Program-made: the position numbers and the translations under genes
Shown here: positions 48,496 through 56,865 of the stretch, one piece after another
Layout of the letters: every line of letters starts with the position of its first letter
Position numbering within the stretch: the first letter of the stretch is position 1
Assembly (NCBI RefSeq): GCF_002892535.1
Contig: NZ_CP024847.1
Location: 2,356,001-2,420,000, forward strand
Length of the DNA stretch: 64,000 nt
Direction: 5' to 3'
Source: Aquella oligotrophica
GTDB taxonomy: Bacteria > Pseudomonadota > Gammaproteobacteria > Burkholderiales > UBA11063
The notes under the pieces: model-generated
The model's input: only the letters and a program-made list of their open reading frames with translations
Told to the model about the DNA's origin: nothing
The model's database searches: none

Positions 48496-49773
48496 CTAAT
48501 TACATTTAGCATCTGTTACATAGATATGAGTCACTAATGAAGAACCATGAATGTCGCTATAGCTTTGATTAAGCGACTGAACATCTGGCCACGAAGAGCC
48601 GCTACTACTCCAGCTCAATGGGATTATTGAAACGTTATAGCAACTATCAAATCCAGTGATAACTTTATACATAGTAAAATTGTTTGAAGCATTATTAGTC
48701 TGAAAAAATGAGTCTACTTTTCTGTAGTAATCTTCAAGTTTAGGGTAAGACCGGTAACTATATCTATCAAATTTTTTATAAATAGGATTATTTTTATTTA
48801 AATTGATTAGTTCAGATGGTTTAATCACCTGCTCAACCTTTTCCGCCAAAGTTTGTGTTCCCGCTATAGAAATAGTTGTAATTTGGTTAAATTCAGAATC
48901 AGTTACGGGATATAACCAGTAATTAAGGGAACTTATATAAACTGAACGAGTATCGATAAAATTATCATTATATGCACTATCACCATCTTTAGAAGTGCCA
49001 AAGCGAACAAGATATTGCTTATCTGCATCTATTATATTTACAGCATTTCCAAAGGCAATATACTCATCTGAGCTGGCAACTTCTTTGGTTTGATTTAAGG
49101 CAAATGGAATTCTTAATGGAAAATATTTAGCCCCTTTTTTGGTTGCCTCTGCTATAAATAACGTAAATGCATTATTTTTTATATCACCTGGTTGTTTATT
49201 ATTCTCTTGCTCCCCAGCTAACTTAGGTGGAATGGAATCGTTATTACTAGTAAAAATCTTTATATTATAGTCACTTAACTGTCCACTGGTAATCCAACTA
49301 CTACTATCACTTGGATCCGGATCTTCACCATTTATTGCACCTTTAGTATTGGCAAACAACCTGACTGTACCAACATCTGAGTAGTTATGAATTATCACAT
49401 CAATAAACCGATATGATTTATCAGCTTCTTGATCAACTTCTTCACTCACTACTGTGTCTGGTTTAATATCAAATTCATGTTTATCCGTATGTTGCGATGG
49501 ATCTAAGTAATCAGTTTCAAGAAAGTAAGAGGTAGAAAAATCCACATACTGTTTAATCGGCACCCCCAGATTGGTGCTGGTAATTGCCGGCAGCTCATTT
49601 AATTTTGAATTGCTAACAACTGAAGCCTCCACTATTTTTGCACTGGAATTATTGATTAATGCGCTAGCATTACCAGCTGCATTATCTTGAATTTGATTAT
49701 TATTACCAAGATTACAACCATACTGACTAAGTGCAGTTAGCCCCAGAATAGTGCAAAGTATGTTTTTCTTCAT
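48496..49773 (-). CDS. Lipoprotein, 425 aa, unknown family
   Basis: From MKKNILCTILGLTALSQYGC there is a lipobox ending YGC, then an Asn-rich linker. I prefer this start (49771-49773) over an upstream one at 49839, which overlaps the leader and adds a basic stretch before the signal peptide. The mature part is rich in beta strands and charged turns (DEYIAFGNAVNIIDADKQYL, TVRLFANTKGAINGE) with a few Cys near the end. It lies between the Big_2 lipoprotein and the hydrophobic-hairpin protein, all on the minus strand. The three may form one surface complex. Confidence 0.65.
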   Translation of the reverse strand: MKKNILCTILGLTALSQYGCNLGNNNQIQDNAAGNASALINNSSAKIVEASVVSNSKLNELPAITSTNLGVPIKQYVDFSTSYFLETDYLDPSQHTDKHEFDIKPDTVVSEEVDQEADKSYRFIDVIIHNYSDVGTVRLFANTKGAINGEDPDPSDSSSWITSGQLSDYNIKIFTSNNDSIPPKLAGEQENNKQPGDIKNNAFTLFIAEATKKGAKYFPLRIPFALNQTKEVASSDEYIAFGNAVNIIDADKQYLVRFGTSKDGDSAYNDNFIDTRSVYISSLNYWLYPVTDSEFNQITTISIAGTQTLAEKVEQVIKPSELINLNKNNPIYKKFDRYSYRSYPKLEDYYRKVDSFFQTNNASNNFTMYKVITGFDSCYNVSIIPLSWSSSGSSWPDVQSLNQSYSDIHGSSLVTHIYVTDAKCN

Positions 49774-49842
49774 AAATTTATCACTCTTTCTAAAAAAATA
49801 TTTTTGTATTACTGCAAATACAATTACTATTACTCGCATAAG

Positions 49843-52662
49843 TTACAAAGGGTTACTTACCGAAATTTTTATAGTATTTGATGTTTTAGAATTAGGAATA
49901 CTAATTGTCCCATAAATATTGGCAACGCCAACGCTATTTGCAGCTCTAAATTTCCCTGTCACTGGATCTATCAAGGTAATTAACTGCTCATTATCATTGT
50001 GCCAATTTATTTCATGAGTTACGTCTTGGCTAGTATTGCTTTGGTTATCAAAAACAGCTGTTGCCTTAATATAAAAATTGTTTAACGACCGAATTGTCCC
50101 AGTTATTGGATTACCAGAAAGATCCGTGGCTTTAATGTCAAGGCTTTTAATTGTTGTTTGTGGTAGAACAACTATATTCAAATTATTTGATTGCACATAA
50201 CTGCCATCATTAATCGAAGCAAAAACTCCAACTGTCACATCATTATCAGTTGAATTTGCATATAATAGTCCTTTATTTTTATCTATAGAAACATACTGAG
50301 TGTTATTACCAGTTTTCCACCAACTAGCTTGACTAGTTACATCTTCAGTAGTATTATTTGAAAGATGTGCTATTGCCTTTAGTGGTGATGTTGTTCCGGC
50401 AACTAAAGTTGAATCCACAATTGAAACCTCAAGGCTAGTTATACTCGCATGAATTACTTCTAGATTAAGCTCATTGGATGTGATTGAATTATAAGTAGCT
50501 TTAACCTTTATCTTTCCTGCTTTATTTGCCGTTACTAAACCATTAGCTGAAATATTGGCAATGCTGGAATCAGAGTTGATCCACGATACCTGAGTTGTTA
50601 CCGTTTGCGTTGTATTATCAGAATAAGTTGCAACCGCTGTTAATTGAGTTGTTAATCCCTGAATTATCGTTGATGACGCCGAGGTAATCGCTATACTCTT
50701 AATAGTTGCGGCACGGACTGTTACTCCTAGGCTATTCGATGTTACTCCAGCCAAGCTTGCTGTTACATTTGCTGAACCTGCTTTATTCGCATGCGCTACT
50801 CCGTCTGCTGTTACATTTACGATACTGCTATCGCTTGATGCCCAACTTACCTGATTGGTTAGCTGCTGACTACTGCCATCACTATAATGTCCAGTTGCGG
50901 TCAGTTTACCTGAAGTACCTGCTACTAAAGTATTATCATCAATATTAATCTCAATGCTTTTTAATACTGCGGCACGGACTGTTACGCTCAAGCTATTCGA
51001 TGTTACTCCAGCCAAGCTTGCTGTTACATTTGCTGAACCTGCTTTATTCGCATGCGCTACTCCGTCTGCTGTTACATTTACGATACTACTATCGCTTGAT
51101 GCCCAGCTTACCTGATTGGTTAGCTGCTGACTACTGCCATCACTATAATGTCCAGTTGCGGTCAGTTTACCTGAAGTACCTGCTACTAAAGTATTATCAT
51201 CAATATTGATCTCGATGCTTTTTAATATTGCGGCACGGACTGTTACTCCTAAGCTATTCGATGTTACTCCAGCCAAGCTTGCTGTTACATTTGCTGAACC
51301 TGCTTTATTCGCATGAGCCACTCCGTCTGCTGTTACATTTACGATACTACTATCGCTTGATGCCCAGCTTACCTGATTGGTTAGCTGCTGACTACTGCCA
51401 TCACTATAATGTCCAGTTGCGGTCAGTTTACCTGAAGTACCTGCTACTAAAGTATTATCATCAATATTAATCTCAATGCTTTTTAATATTGCGGCACGGA
51501 CTGTTACGCTCAAGCTATTCGATGTTACTCCAGCCAAGCTTGCTGTTACATTTGCTGAACCTGCTTTATTCGCATGAGCCACTCCGTCTGCTGTTACATT
51601 TACGATACTGCTATCGCTTGATGCCCAGCTTACCTGATTGGTTAGCTGCTGACTACTGCCATCACTATAATGTCCAGTTGCGGTCAGTTTACCTGAAGTA
51701 CCTGCTACTAAAGTATTATCATCAATATTAATCTCAATGCTTTTTAATACTGCGGCACGGACTGTTAGTCCTAGGCTATTCGATGTTACTCCAGCCAAGC
51801 TTGCTGTTACATTTGCTGAACCTGCTTTATTCGCATGAGCCACTCCGTCTGCTGTTACATTTACGATACTGCTATCGCTTGATGCCCAACTTACCTGATT
51901 GGTTAGCTGCTGACTACTGCCATCACTATAATGTCCAGTTGCGGTCAGTTTACCTGAAGTACCTGCTACTAAAGTATTATCATCAATATTAATCTCAATG
52001 CTTTTTAATGAAATATCCTTAACTATAACAGACAAGCTATTAGAGCTTATCGAATCCATAGACGCGCTTACGCTAGCACTTCCAGCAGTCAAAGCACTTG
52101 CGTTACCATTACTCCCAACGGATAGAATAGAACTATCGCTAGCTATCCAAGTAACACTATTAGTTAGATCAAGACTACTACCATCAGAGTAGGAGCCCAT
52201 TGCCTTAAACTGGATGCTAGCATTCTTGGCTACCTCCAAAGTTCCTTCTGAATTAATAACGATCGAATTTAATCTAACATCCAGAGCTTTGACTGAAATA
52301 GCCAAAGGTTCGGATATTTTATCAGCCAAAGAAGCCGTAATAATCACAGGTGCTGATTTAAGAGTAGAATGTAGCGTAGTAATCATCCCAGAATCATCAA
52401 TACGAATAGCATCCCCAGATACTCCCCACTTAACTAAAGAGGTAATATCTTTACGAATACCATTAGTATAAACGCCTGTTGCTATCATTTGCACCGAGAC
52501 ACCGACGGGTAAACTTGTTGCTGCGGAAGAGCTTATCTCAATTGAACTTAGCACTTCCGGATTAACTGGATCATTATTAGCAGAGGAGCCTCCACCGCCA
52601 TTGCCACCATTACATGCCACAAAAAACAGGACACTAATAAAGATAAATATTTTTTTTAACAT
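49843..52662 (-). CDS. Big_2 (Ig-like) repeat lipoprotein
   Basis: A protein of about 939 aa with a lipobox (FFVAC) and GGNGGGG linker, started at MLKKIFIFISV (52660-52662). It is built of about nine Big_2 bacterial Ig-like domains of roughly 87 residues with the typical ending SIVNVTADGVAHANKAGSAN and VTASLAGVTSNSL. Five central domains are nearly identical at both protein and DNA level. The outer ones have diverged. Such tandem Ig-like stalks hold adhesive tips in intimins, invasins and many surface proteins. Here no obvious head domain follows the repeats. Confidence 0.88.
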   Translation of the reverse strand: MLKKIFIFISVLFFVACNGGNGGGGSSANNDPVNPEVLSSIEISSSAATSLPVGVSVQMIATGVYTNGIRKDITSLVKWGVSGDAIRIDDSGMITTLHSTLKSAPVIITASLADKISEPLAISVKALDVRLNSIVINSEGTLEVAKNASIQFKAMGSYSDGSSLDLTNSVTWIASDSSILSVGSNGNASALTAGSASVSASMDSISSNSLSVIVKDISLKSIEINIDDNTLVAGTSGKLTATGHYSDGSSQQLTNQVSWASSDSSIVNVTADGVAHANKAGSANVTASLAGVTSNSLGLTVRAAVLKSIEINIDDNTLVAGTSGKLTATGHYSDGSSQQLTNQVSWASSDSSIVNVTADGVAHANKAGSANVTASLAGVTSNSLSVTVRAAILKSIEINIDDNTLVAGTSGKLTATGHYSDGSSQQLTNQVSWASSDSSIVNVTADGVAHANKAGSANVTASLAGVTSNSLGVTVRAAILKSIEINIDDNTLVAGTSGKLTATGHYSDGSSQQLTNQVSWASSDSSIVNVTADGVAHANKAGSANVTASLAGVTSNSLSVTVRAAVLKSIEINIDDNTLVAGTSGKLTATGHYSDGSSQQLTNQVSWASSDSSIVNVTADGVAHANKAGSANVTASLAGVTSNSLGVTVRAATIKSIAITSASSTIIQGLTTQLTAVATYSDNTTQTVTTQVSWINSDSSIANISANGLVTANKAGKIKVKATYNSITSNELNLEVIHASITSLEVSIVDSTLVAGTTSPLKAIAHLSNNTTEDVTSQASWWKTGNNTQYVSIDKNKGLLYANSTDNDVTVGVFASINDGSYVQSNNLNIVVLPQTTIKSLDIKATDLSGNPITGTIRSLNNFYIKATAVFDNQSNTSQDVTHEINWHNDNEQLITLIDPVTGKFRAANSVGVANIYGTISIPNSKTSNTIKISVSNPL
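50707..52011 (-). repeat. Five tandem 261-bp repeats inside the Big_2 gene
   Basis: Five copies of a 261-bp unit (87 codons, one Big_2 domain) lie head-to-tail, recognisable on the plus strand by GCGGCACGGACTGTTA every 261 bp from about 50707. Copies differ at only a few bases, such as ACTCCTAAG versus ACGCTCAAG near the unit boundary. The period is a multiple of three, so gain or loss of units keeps the frame. On the plus strand the repeats also give false open frames at the same period. Confidence 0.95.
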
Positions 52663-52720
52663 ATACTTATAACCTATAATAAACAATAAACGCAGATAAA
52701 CTGATTTATAAAAAACAACA

Positions 52721-53974
52721 CTAATTACTTAGGCGAATATACCTACAGAGTAACAATGCAGATAAAGCAATAAAAAAGCAGGTATAGCATACTGGAGCCA
52801 GATAAATTTGTCCTGTATATTCAATGAGTTTGCTAATCAGTAACGGCGCCGCTCCGCCAAAAGTAGCCGCCGAAAGATTATAAGCTAGGGCTACACCACT
52901 TAACCTTACTTCAACCGGAAACATTTGTGTTATGTATAATGGTATAATAACCGCGAATAGCCCCTGAAATATCATAATTAAAATATATCCAAATGGTAGA
53001 TCAATCTCACTGACCACCAAGAAAAACCCTACAGGAATAACTAAACTATTAATGAATAATGCAAAAAACAGAAAGTTACGGATATTTTGTACTTGCCTAA
53101 AAAAATACCCAAATGAGAACGTAGCAACTACCCCCATAGCAATACAGATTGGCATTATTTCGCTGACGAAAAGTCTATCCTGATTCAGCACGGATTTCAA
53201 ATAATTTGGCATATAAATCATACTGATATTAGTACATATCTGTTGGGTAACTGCAAGAAATATGGCTATGATAAGCTCACGACGATATTGGCTGAAAATA
53301 GTAGCTAATGGTAGACGTGGGTGCTCTCTAACACTCCTAAAAGCAGTAGTTTCATGTAATGATTGTCGAACCAGATAACTGATCAAACAAATAATACTAC
53401 CAATAGCAAATGGAATCCTCCAGCCATACTCATTTAAAGCTACCTGGGTCAGGTGTTCGGTTAAATAACGGTGGATCAAAGCAGCAAATAAAAAACCACT
53501 ATATACCCCTGACATCATTACACCAAATGCCAATATTCGCGTCTTTTTCATGGATTCAGAAAGAAAAACGAAGGCGGTTGGTAACTCTCCGCCAAGAGCC
53601 AGTCCCTGAATAACTCGAAATAACACGAGCAATACTGGAGCGGCAACCCCGATCTGCGCATAAGTAGGAAGGGCGGCAATCCCAAGTGTTGACAGCCCCA
53701 TCAATAGTATGGTTGCGACCAACACTTTTTTACGCCCATATTCATCACCTAAGTGGCTAAAAATGATTCCACCTACCGGGCGCAATAAATAGCCGACCAG
53801 AAAAAGCGTATAGCTTTGTATAACTGCGCCATAGTGGCTGTCTGCCGGGAAAAACTGTGGAGCAAAATAAACTACAAAAATACCGTAAATGGCAAAATCA
53901 TAGAGCTCAAGCATTCCACCGATAAAGGAAAGCCCAATTACTTTAGTATCTTCAGTACGTTGTTTATTTTGCAT
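52721..53974 (-). CDS. MFS transporter, metabolite:H+ symporter (ProP/MHS-like)
   Basis: This roughly 417-aa 12-helix major facilitator of the MHS group carries LYDFAIYGIFVVYFAPQFFP in helix 1 and the loop 2-3 signature HLGDEYGRKKVLVAT. RVIQGLALGGELPTAFVFLSE in helix 4 is the MHS-specific pattern. Relatives take up proline, betaine or dicarboxylates; the substrate is not known here. I start at the second ATG (53972-53974), which follows GGGATT; a start four codons upstream is possible. Confidence 0.9.
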   Translation of the reverse strand: MQNKQRTEDTKVIGLSFIGGMLELYDFAIYGIFVVYFAPQFFPADSHYGAVIQSYTLFLVGYLLRPVGGIIFSHLGDEYGRKKVLVATILLMGLSTLGIAALPTYAQIGVAAPVLLVLFRVIQGLALGGELPTAFVFLSESMKKTRILAFGVMMSGVYSGFLFAALIHRYLTEHLTQVALNEYGWRIPFAIGSIICLISYLVRQSLHETTAFRSVREHPRLPLATIFSQYRRELIIAIFLAVTQQICTNISMIYMPNYLKSVLNQDRLFVSEIMPICIAMGVVATFSFGYFFRQVQNIRNFLFFALFINSLVIPVGFFLVVSEIDLPFGYILIMIFQGLFAVIIPLYITQMFPVEVRLSGVALAYNLSAATFGGAAPLLISKLIEYTGQIYLAPVCYTCFFIALSALLLCRYIRLSN

Positions 53975-54126
53975 AAATAATCCCATTAACTAAACTAAAA
54001 GCATTTCAGAATATCCCGATTAATTAGCAAATATTGTTCAACATCATACTTACCAAGATAAGTAATAAACTGAAGACTGCCCCTAAAAATTCTTGATAAC
54101 ATAGACATAAATATCTTTCTTCGTAA

Positions 54127-54354
54127 TTATTCTGACTTAAATAATACAAACCCAGTATAAATTATTAAAAGCGTAGTCAAGGCCGCATAAACAGGATGAT
54201 GCCAGTAAGCCCACACTTTAGCCCCGCAACCAGCAGCACAAAGTAGAAGGATTATTCCCTTCATGCCACGTATTACAATACTTGGTAAAGCACATAAAAA
54301 AAGTACGGCTTCACCAACCAACAATAAAATATCACTATCGATAGCGATAGCCAT
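54127..54354 (-). CDS. Small inner-membrane protein, 75 aa
   Basis: Three hydrophobic segments (ILLLVGEAVLFLCALPSIVI, GIILLLCAAGCGAKVWAYW, HPVYAALTTLLIIYTGFVLF) fill most of the protein. Ribosome-binding site AGGAG 7 bases before ATG. No named family. It is served by promoter P4, so it belongs to the same putative regulon as the large surface lipoproteins. Confidence 0.65.
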   Translation of the reverse strand: MAIAIDSDILLLVGEAVLFLCALPSIVIRGMKGIILLLCAAGCGAKVWAYWHHPVYAALTTLLIIYTGFVLFKSE

Positions 54355-54395
54355 TAGGCACTCCTAAAAGTAAATGTTTTCAAAAATAACACGTT

Positions 54396-54459
54396 ATTTT
54401 CGACGAAAAATACATATAAATGCTATAGTCAAAAATAGAAATCATCTTCCTATTTTTAG
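54396..54459 (-). promoter_or_regulatory. Two-half-site promoter P4
   Basis: On the minus strand: CTAAAAATAG (54450-54459) and a weaker CTATTTTTGA (54429-54438), 21 bp apart, then CTATAG. GAAAAT at 54396-54401 sits at the -10 position, 27 bp after the second half-site. It is the weakest match of the eight. Confidence 0.55.
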
Positions 54460-54567
54460 GTGATGAAAATAAGTGAATTAAAGCTAGTTTAGTGTGTATG
54501 TTTTTGGTAGCTTGACTAACTTTAAACAGGCGATTAGCCTTATCTAACACGAAATATGCAGTAAAAA

Positions 54568-54915
54568 TTAGAGATGCTGTGGTAGTTCATAATCATAGTC
54601 AATAACTCGTTCTTCACCGTTTACATTCAAGGATATTTTCAGCTTTTGACTGGTACGGTTTAATTTACTAACAATTAAACAATTATCTTTTCTGCAAGAA
54701 GAATGAATTGACTCGCCTTCAGCTGAAACTAATAGAACATTACTCAAATGCAGATAGTTATTTTTTTTATTAGAAATATTAATTTTGACTATACATTTAG
54801 AATCACTACAATGATTAGTCTGGCTACTTATATCAATTTGCTCCATAATATTTGCAGCATGAGCATAATAAGCACAAATCAACATCCCACAAAGAAATAT
54901 AATTTGTTTTTTCAT
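54568..54915 (-). CDS. Small secreted protein, 115 aa
   Basis: A signal peptide (IFLCGMLICAYYAHA, cut before ANIMEQ) is followed by a beta-rich domain with four Cys in two pairs: HCSDSKC and CRKDNC, probably disulfides. The pattern resembles the 45347 protein. No named family. Its promoter P5 is 200 bp upstream, and a family-A repeat lies in the leader between. Confidence 0.65.
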   Translation of the reverse strand: MKKQIIFLCGMLICAYYAHAANIMEQIDISSQTNHCSDSKCIVKINISNKKNNYLHLSNVLLVSAEGESIHSSCRKDNCLIVSKLNRTSQKLKISLNVNGEERVIDYDYELPQHL

Positions 54916-54981
54916 CGTTATTCTCCTGTTACTGGTGAAATTTTTGGAATTAAAAATTCACGGCTAAAAGCAATAATAGAA

Positions 54982-55117
54982 CTCTTTCATAACCCATTAT
55001 TTCGCTCTTAGACTAGGAATAAAGACTTTGAAAAACGGAATGTACACGTAAGTACATGAGTATCACAGAAGTCTTTATGACAACGCATTAGAGTTAAAGA
55101 AGAAGGTTAGGAAAGAG
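54982..55117. repeat. Family-A repeat, full copy in a leader region
   Basis: This is close in sequence to the 28190-28332 copy: terminal CTCTTTC/GAAAGAG inverted repeat, inner AATAAAGACTT/AAGTCTTTAT, and an ATGTAC...GTACAT core. It begins a few bases downstream of the P5 -10 element, so the transcript of the 54568 gene would contain the whole element as a foldable 5' leader. Confidence 0.75.
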
Positions 55118-55130
55118 GTTTAATAACGTA

Positions 55131-55194
55131 ATTATCTGATAAAGATATTATCCCTGGCTATAGCTAAAAACAGAAATCAATAATCTATAAATAG
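55131..55194 (-). promoter_or_regulatory. Two-half-site promoter P5
   Basis: On the minus strand: CTATTTATAG (55185-55194) and CTGTTTTTAG (55164-55173), 21 bp apart, then CTATAGC. GATAAT at 55131-55136 lies 27 bp after the second half-site. It points toward the 54568-54915 gene through the family-A repeat. The remaining part of 54916-55351, down to the target gene end, holds nothing else I can assign. Confidence 0.65.
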
Positions 55195-55351
55195 ATAAAA
55201 AAAGAAGGATGCTTCCTAGAAAGTGGATATAGAAGCATCCCAAAAGGAGATAAGCGTGATAGAAGGAATAATAATCACGTTTATCTCGGGCAGATAGCAC
55301 AAAAAAGCAAGCTATTCGCTAATGAATAAAATAATCAAATGATCAAATCAC

Positions 55352-55915
55352 CTACTGTCCACCGCGGACAGGCCAAACATAGTAGTTGAGAGTCACGTCG
55401 AGCGAACCACTGAGACCGCTATTCATATTGACGCCCCAGGCACCATTACCACCCGGAGTAGACGACCAATAGTAGTAGGAACGCACATTACTAAATCCCG
55501 CTGAAATTAGCCAAGTTGCCTGATTAGCATTGGCATAGTTAAACAAGCTTAAAAGTTCTTTTTGCTTTGGCAAGCGCCAGTCACTATATCCACATAGATG
55601 GTAGCCAGTAGCACCACTATTGGTATTCATGGCATCAATAGCCTCCTGTGCAGGATAAGTATTAGGATTAGCAGATGTATCCTGCCATTTTTTTAACCCG
55701 AATAAGTTAGCATCCTTTGCCCACATTAGCCCGGTTAATTTATCGGTTACACAGTCACCACTTACTACGAAGCGGGTAGTTGGCCATTCTTTACCGGCAC
55801 CTGCTGTTGCGGTATTACCTGGTCCTGTTTTTGCCACTTCAGCAATATTCGCCGCACTAGCTAAGCCACATAGGCTAGCTAATAGTAGGCCTAATTTAAT
55901 TGTTTTATATTTCAT
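55352..55915 (-). CDS. DGR target A: secreted DUF1566/Lcl-domain protein with variable C-terminus
   Basis: This 187-aa protein has a signal peptide (LGLLLASLCGLASA) and one DUF1566/Lcl domain of the C-type-lectin fold. Landmarks are TDKLTGLMWAKDANLFGLKK, YHLCGYSDWRLPKQKELLSL, YYWSSTPGGNGAW and VWPVRGGQ at the end. The last about 45 residues are the DGR variable region; residues at template adenine positions read R,S,Y,Y, then G, S, L, L, L, Y. I start at MKYKTIKLGL (55913-55915), with AAGGAG just upstream; a frame to 55960 adds non-signal residues. It has no membrane anchor or lipobox, so the product is probably periplasmic or secreted. Target B shares the same domain nearly identically. Confidence 0.92.
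   Translation of the reverse strand: MKYKTIKLGLLLASLCGLASAANIAEVAKTGPGNTATAGAGKEWPTTRFVVSGDCVTDKLTGLMWAKDANLFGLKKWQDTSANPNTYPAQEAIDAMNTNSGATGYHLCGYSDWRLPKQKELLSLFNYANANQATWLISAGFSNVRSYYYWSSTPGGNGAWGVNMNSGLSGSLDVTLNYYVWPVRGGQ
55355..55490 (-). repeat. DGR variable repeat VR1 with terminal hairpin
   Basis: Aligned to the template (56559-56690), 14 template adenines (coding strand) are replaced and only one other position differs (template base 56681). At its 3' end lies an inverted repeat CTGTCC-GCGGT-GGACAG (55355-55371), a 6-bp stem with 5-base loop that includes the stop-proximal codons. This is the expected place of the initiation-of-mutagenic-homing element. The template has no such stem because TCCG is missing. 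Confidence 0.92.
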
Positions 55916-55990
55916 TATTACTCCTTGTGATTTATATTTACTATTAATTTTGAATAACATAATGACTTACTGCCTCTCGTTCCTTTATCC

Positions 55991-56006
55991 GGCAATAGCT
56001 ATTGCC
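55991..56006. promoter_or_regulatory. Perfect 16-bp palindrome upstream of DGR target A
   Basis: GGCAATAGCTATTGCC is a perfect palindrome about 75 bp before the target A start codon. A related block, GGCAATTGCTGTTAAGC, lies about 40 bp further upstream on the same strand. It may be an operator or a small hairpin in the leader. No P1-P8 type promoter is found in front of target A. Confidence 0.45.
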
Positions 56007-56086
56007 TGTTTCTTTTACGATTAATACGCTATATCCATTGCTTAACAGCAATTGCCTATAGTATGCTTCTTTCCGTAGAAAGGAAA

Positions 56087-56533
56087 ACTATAAATCATAT
56101 TCTTATCAATATTGATAAAAAAGCCCGGTATGTCAAACTGCAAATAATATACAGACTAAGCTTTTCCATTTAATCTATCCACTGCCCCATGAGTACCTTT
56201 ATTTACCCGACAAGCATAGCTATCATGAATGAAGAGCGGTTCAAATATTTTAGTTAGCCGCTCTATCAATACATGATGTACCACCCGATCCCTAAAATCA
56301 GCTGCGATGATCTCGCGGAGCTTGGGTTTCTCAACCACAAAGCACACACAGCGGGATGGCTGGTAACTTTTATTTTGCAGCTCAGTACTTAAATTAAGTA
56401 GATTAACTTCGGCAGCCAATTCAAATTTAAGCGCATTGATAGTGCCACGCTTACGCTTGCGGCACTCCAAATAACGCTGATACAAATTGGCAAATGAAAA
56501 AATATATTCTTCCATAGCCTGATACCCTATCAT
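56087..56533 (-). pseudogene. DGR reverse transcriptase, truncated relic
   Basis: The N-terminal part of a DGR reverse transcriptase is clear: FANLYQRYLECRKRKRGTIN, LNLSTELQNKSYQPSRCVCF, VEKPKLREIIAADFRDRVVH and FIHDSYACRVNKGTHGAVDR. These match the fingers and motifs 1-2 of the Bordetella-type enzymes. An in-frame TAG (56156-56158) interrupts it. The same frame then continues with motif A, YYLQFDIPGFFINIDKNMIY, including the first catalytic Asp (56132-56134), and is lost after 56087. The YxDD palm motif, thumb and about 230 further residues are absent. It cannot be catalytically active as it stands. Confidence 0.9.
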
Positions 56534-56558
56534 TCTACTTATTTAAGTAATACTATCA

Positions 56559-56690
56559 CTATCCACCGCAGGCCAAACATAGTTGTTGTTAGTCACGTCG
56601 TTCGAACCACTGTTACCGTTATTCATATTGACGTTCCAGGCACCATTACCACCCGGAGTAGACGACCAATAGTTGTTGGTCTGCACATTA
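56559..56690 (-). repeat. DGR template repeat (TR)
   Basis: This 132-bp non-coding repeat lies between the avd and RT relics. In the frame of the targets it reads NVQTNNYWSSTPGGNGAWNV, then NMNNGNSGSNDVTNNNYVW. It is full of AAC codons at just the positions that differ in the targets, the hallmark of a DGR template. Thirty-five of its 120 central bases are coding-strand adenines. Its 3' end reads GGCCTGCGGTGGATAG and lacks the TCCG that makes the hairpin in the targets. No ribosome-binding site or continuous gene covers it. Confidence 0.93.
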
Positions 56691-56865
56691 ACTAGCCAAC
56701 TTTATTTCACTATTCCACCCTTTCTACCAGCAGGAATAGTTAGCTTTTTATACCATCGTCCACCCAAAAGCAGCCAATGGTGTAGCTAGCGCACAGTGAT
56801 AAAACTCGGCACTCCCATAAAGACTATCCTTTATAGTTCTCGCCGTTACACCCATGAACCATACT

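Noticed and set aside
50706-51992. A series of plus-strand open frames of 69-80 codons repeating every 261 bp
   Set aside because: They are antisense shadows of the tandem Big_2 repeats; the minus-strand frame has a signal peptide, family similarity and continuity.
50707-52011. Regular repeats that could suggest a CRISPR-like array
   Set aside because: The unit is 261 bp, coding, and adjacent without unique spacers; it is a protein domain repeat.
55915-55960. Longer start for DGR target A at 55960
   Set aside because: It adds 15 residues before a clear signal peptide, and the AAGGAG site lies in front of the internal ATG.
56559-56690. Template repeat as part of a third DUF1566 gene remnant
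   Set aside because: No upstream Lcl coding sequence, AAC codons at exactly the varied positions, and a location between avd and RT fit a DGR template instead.
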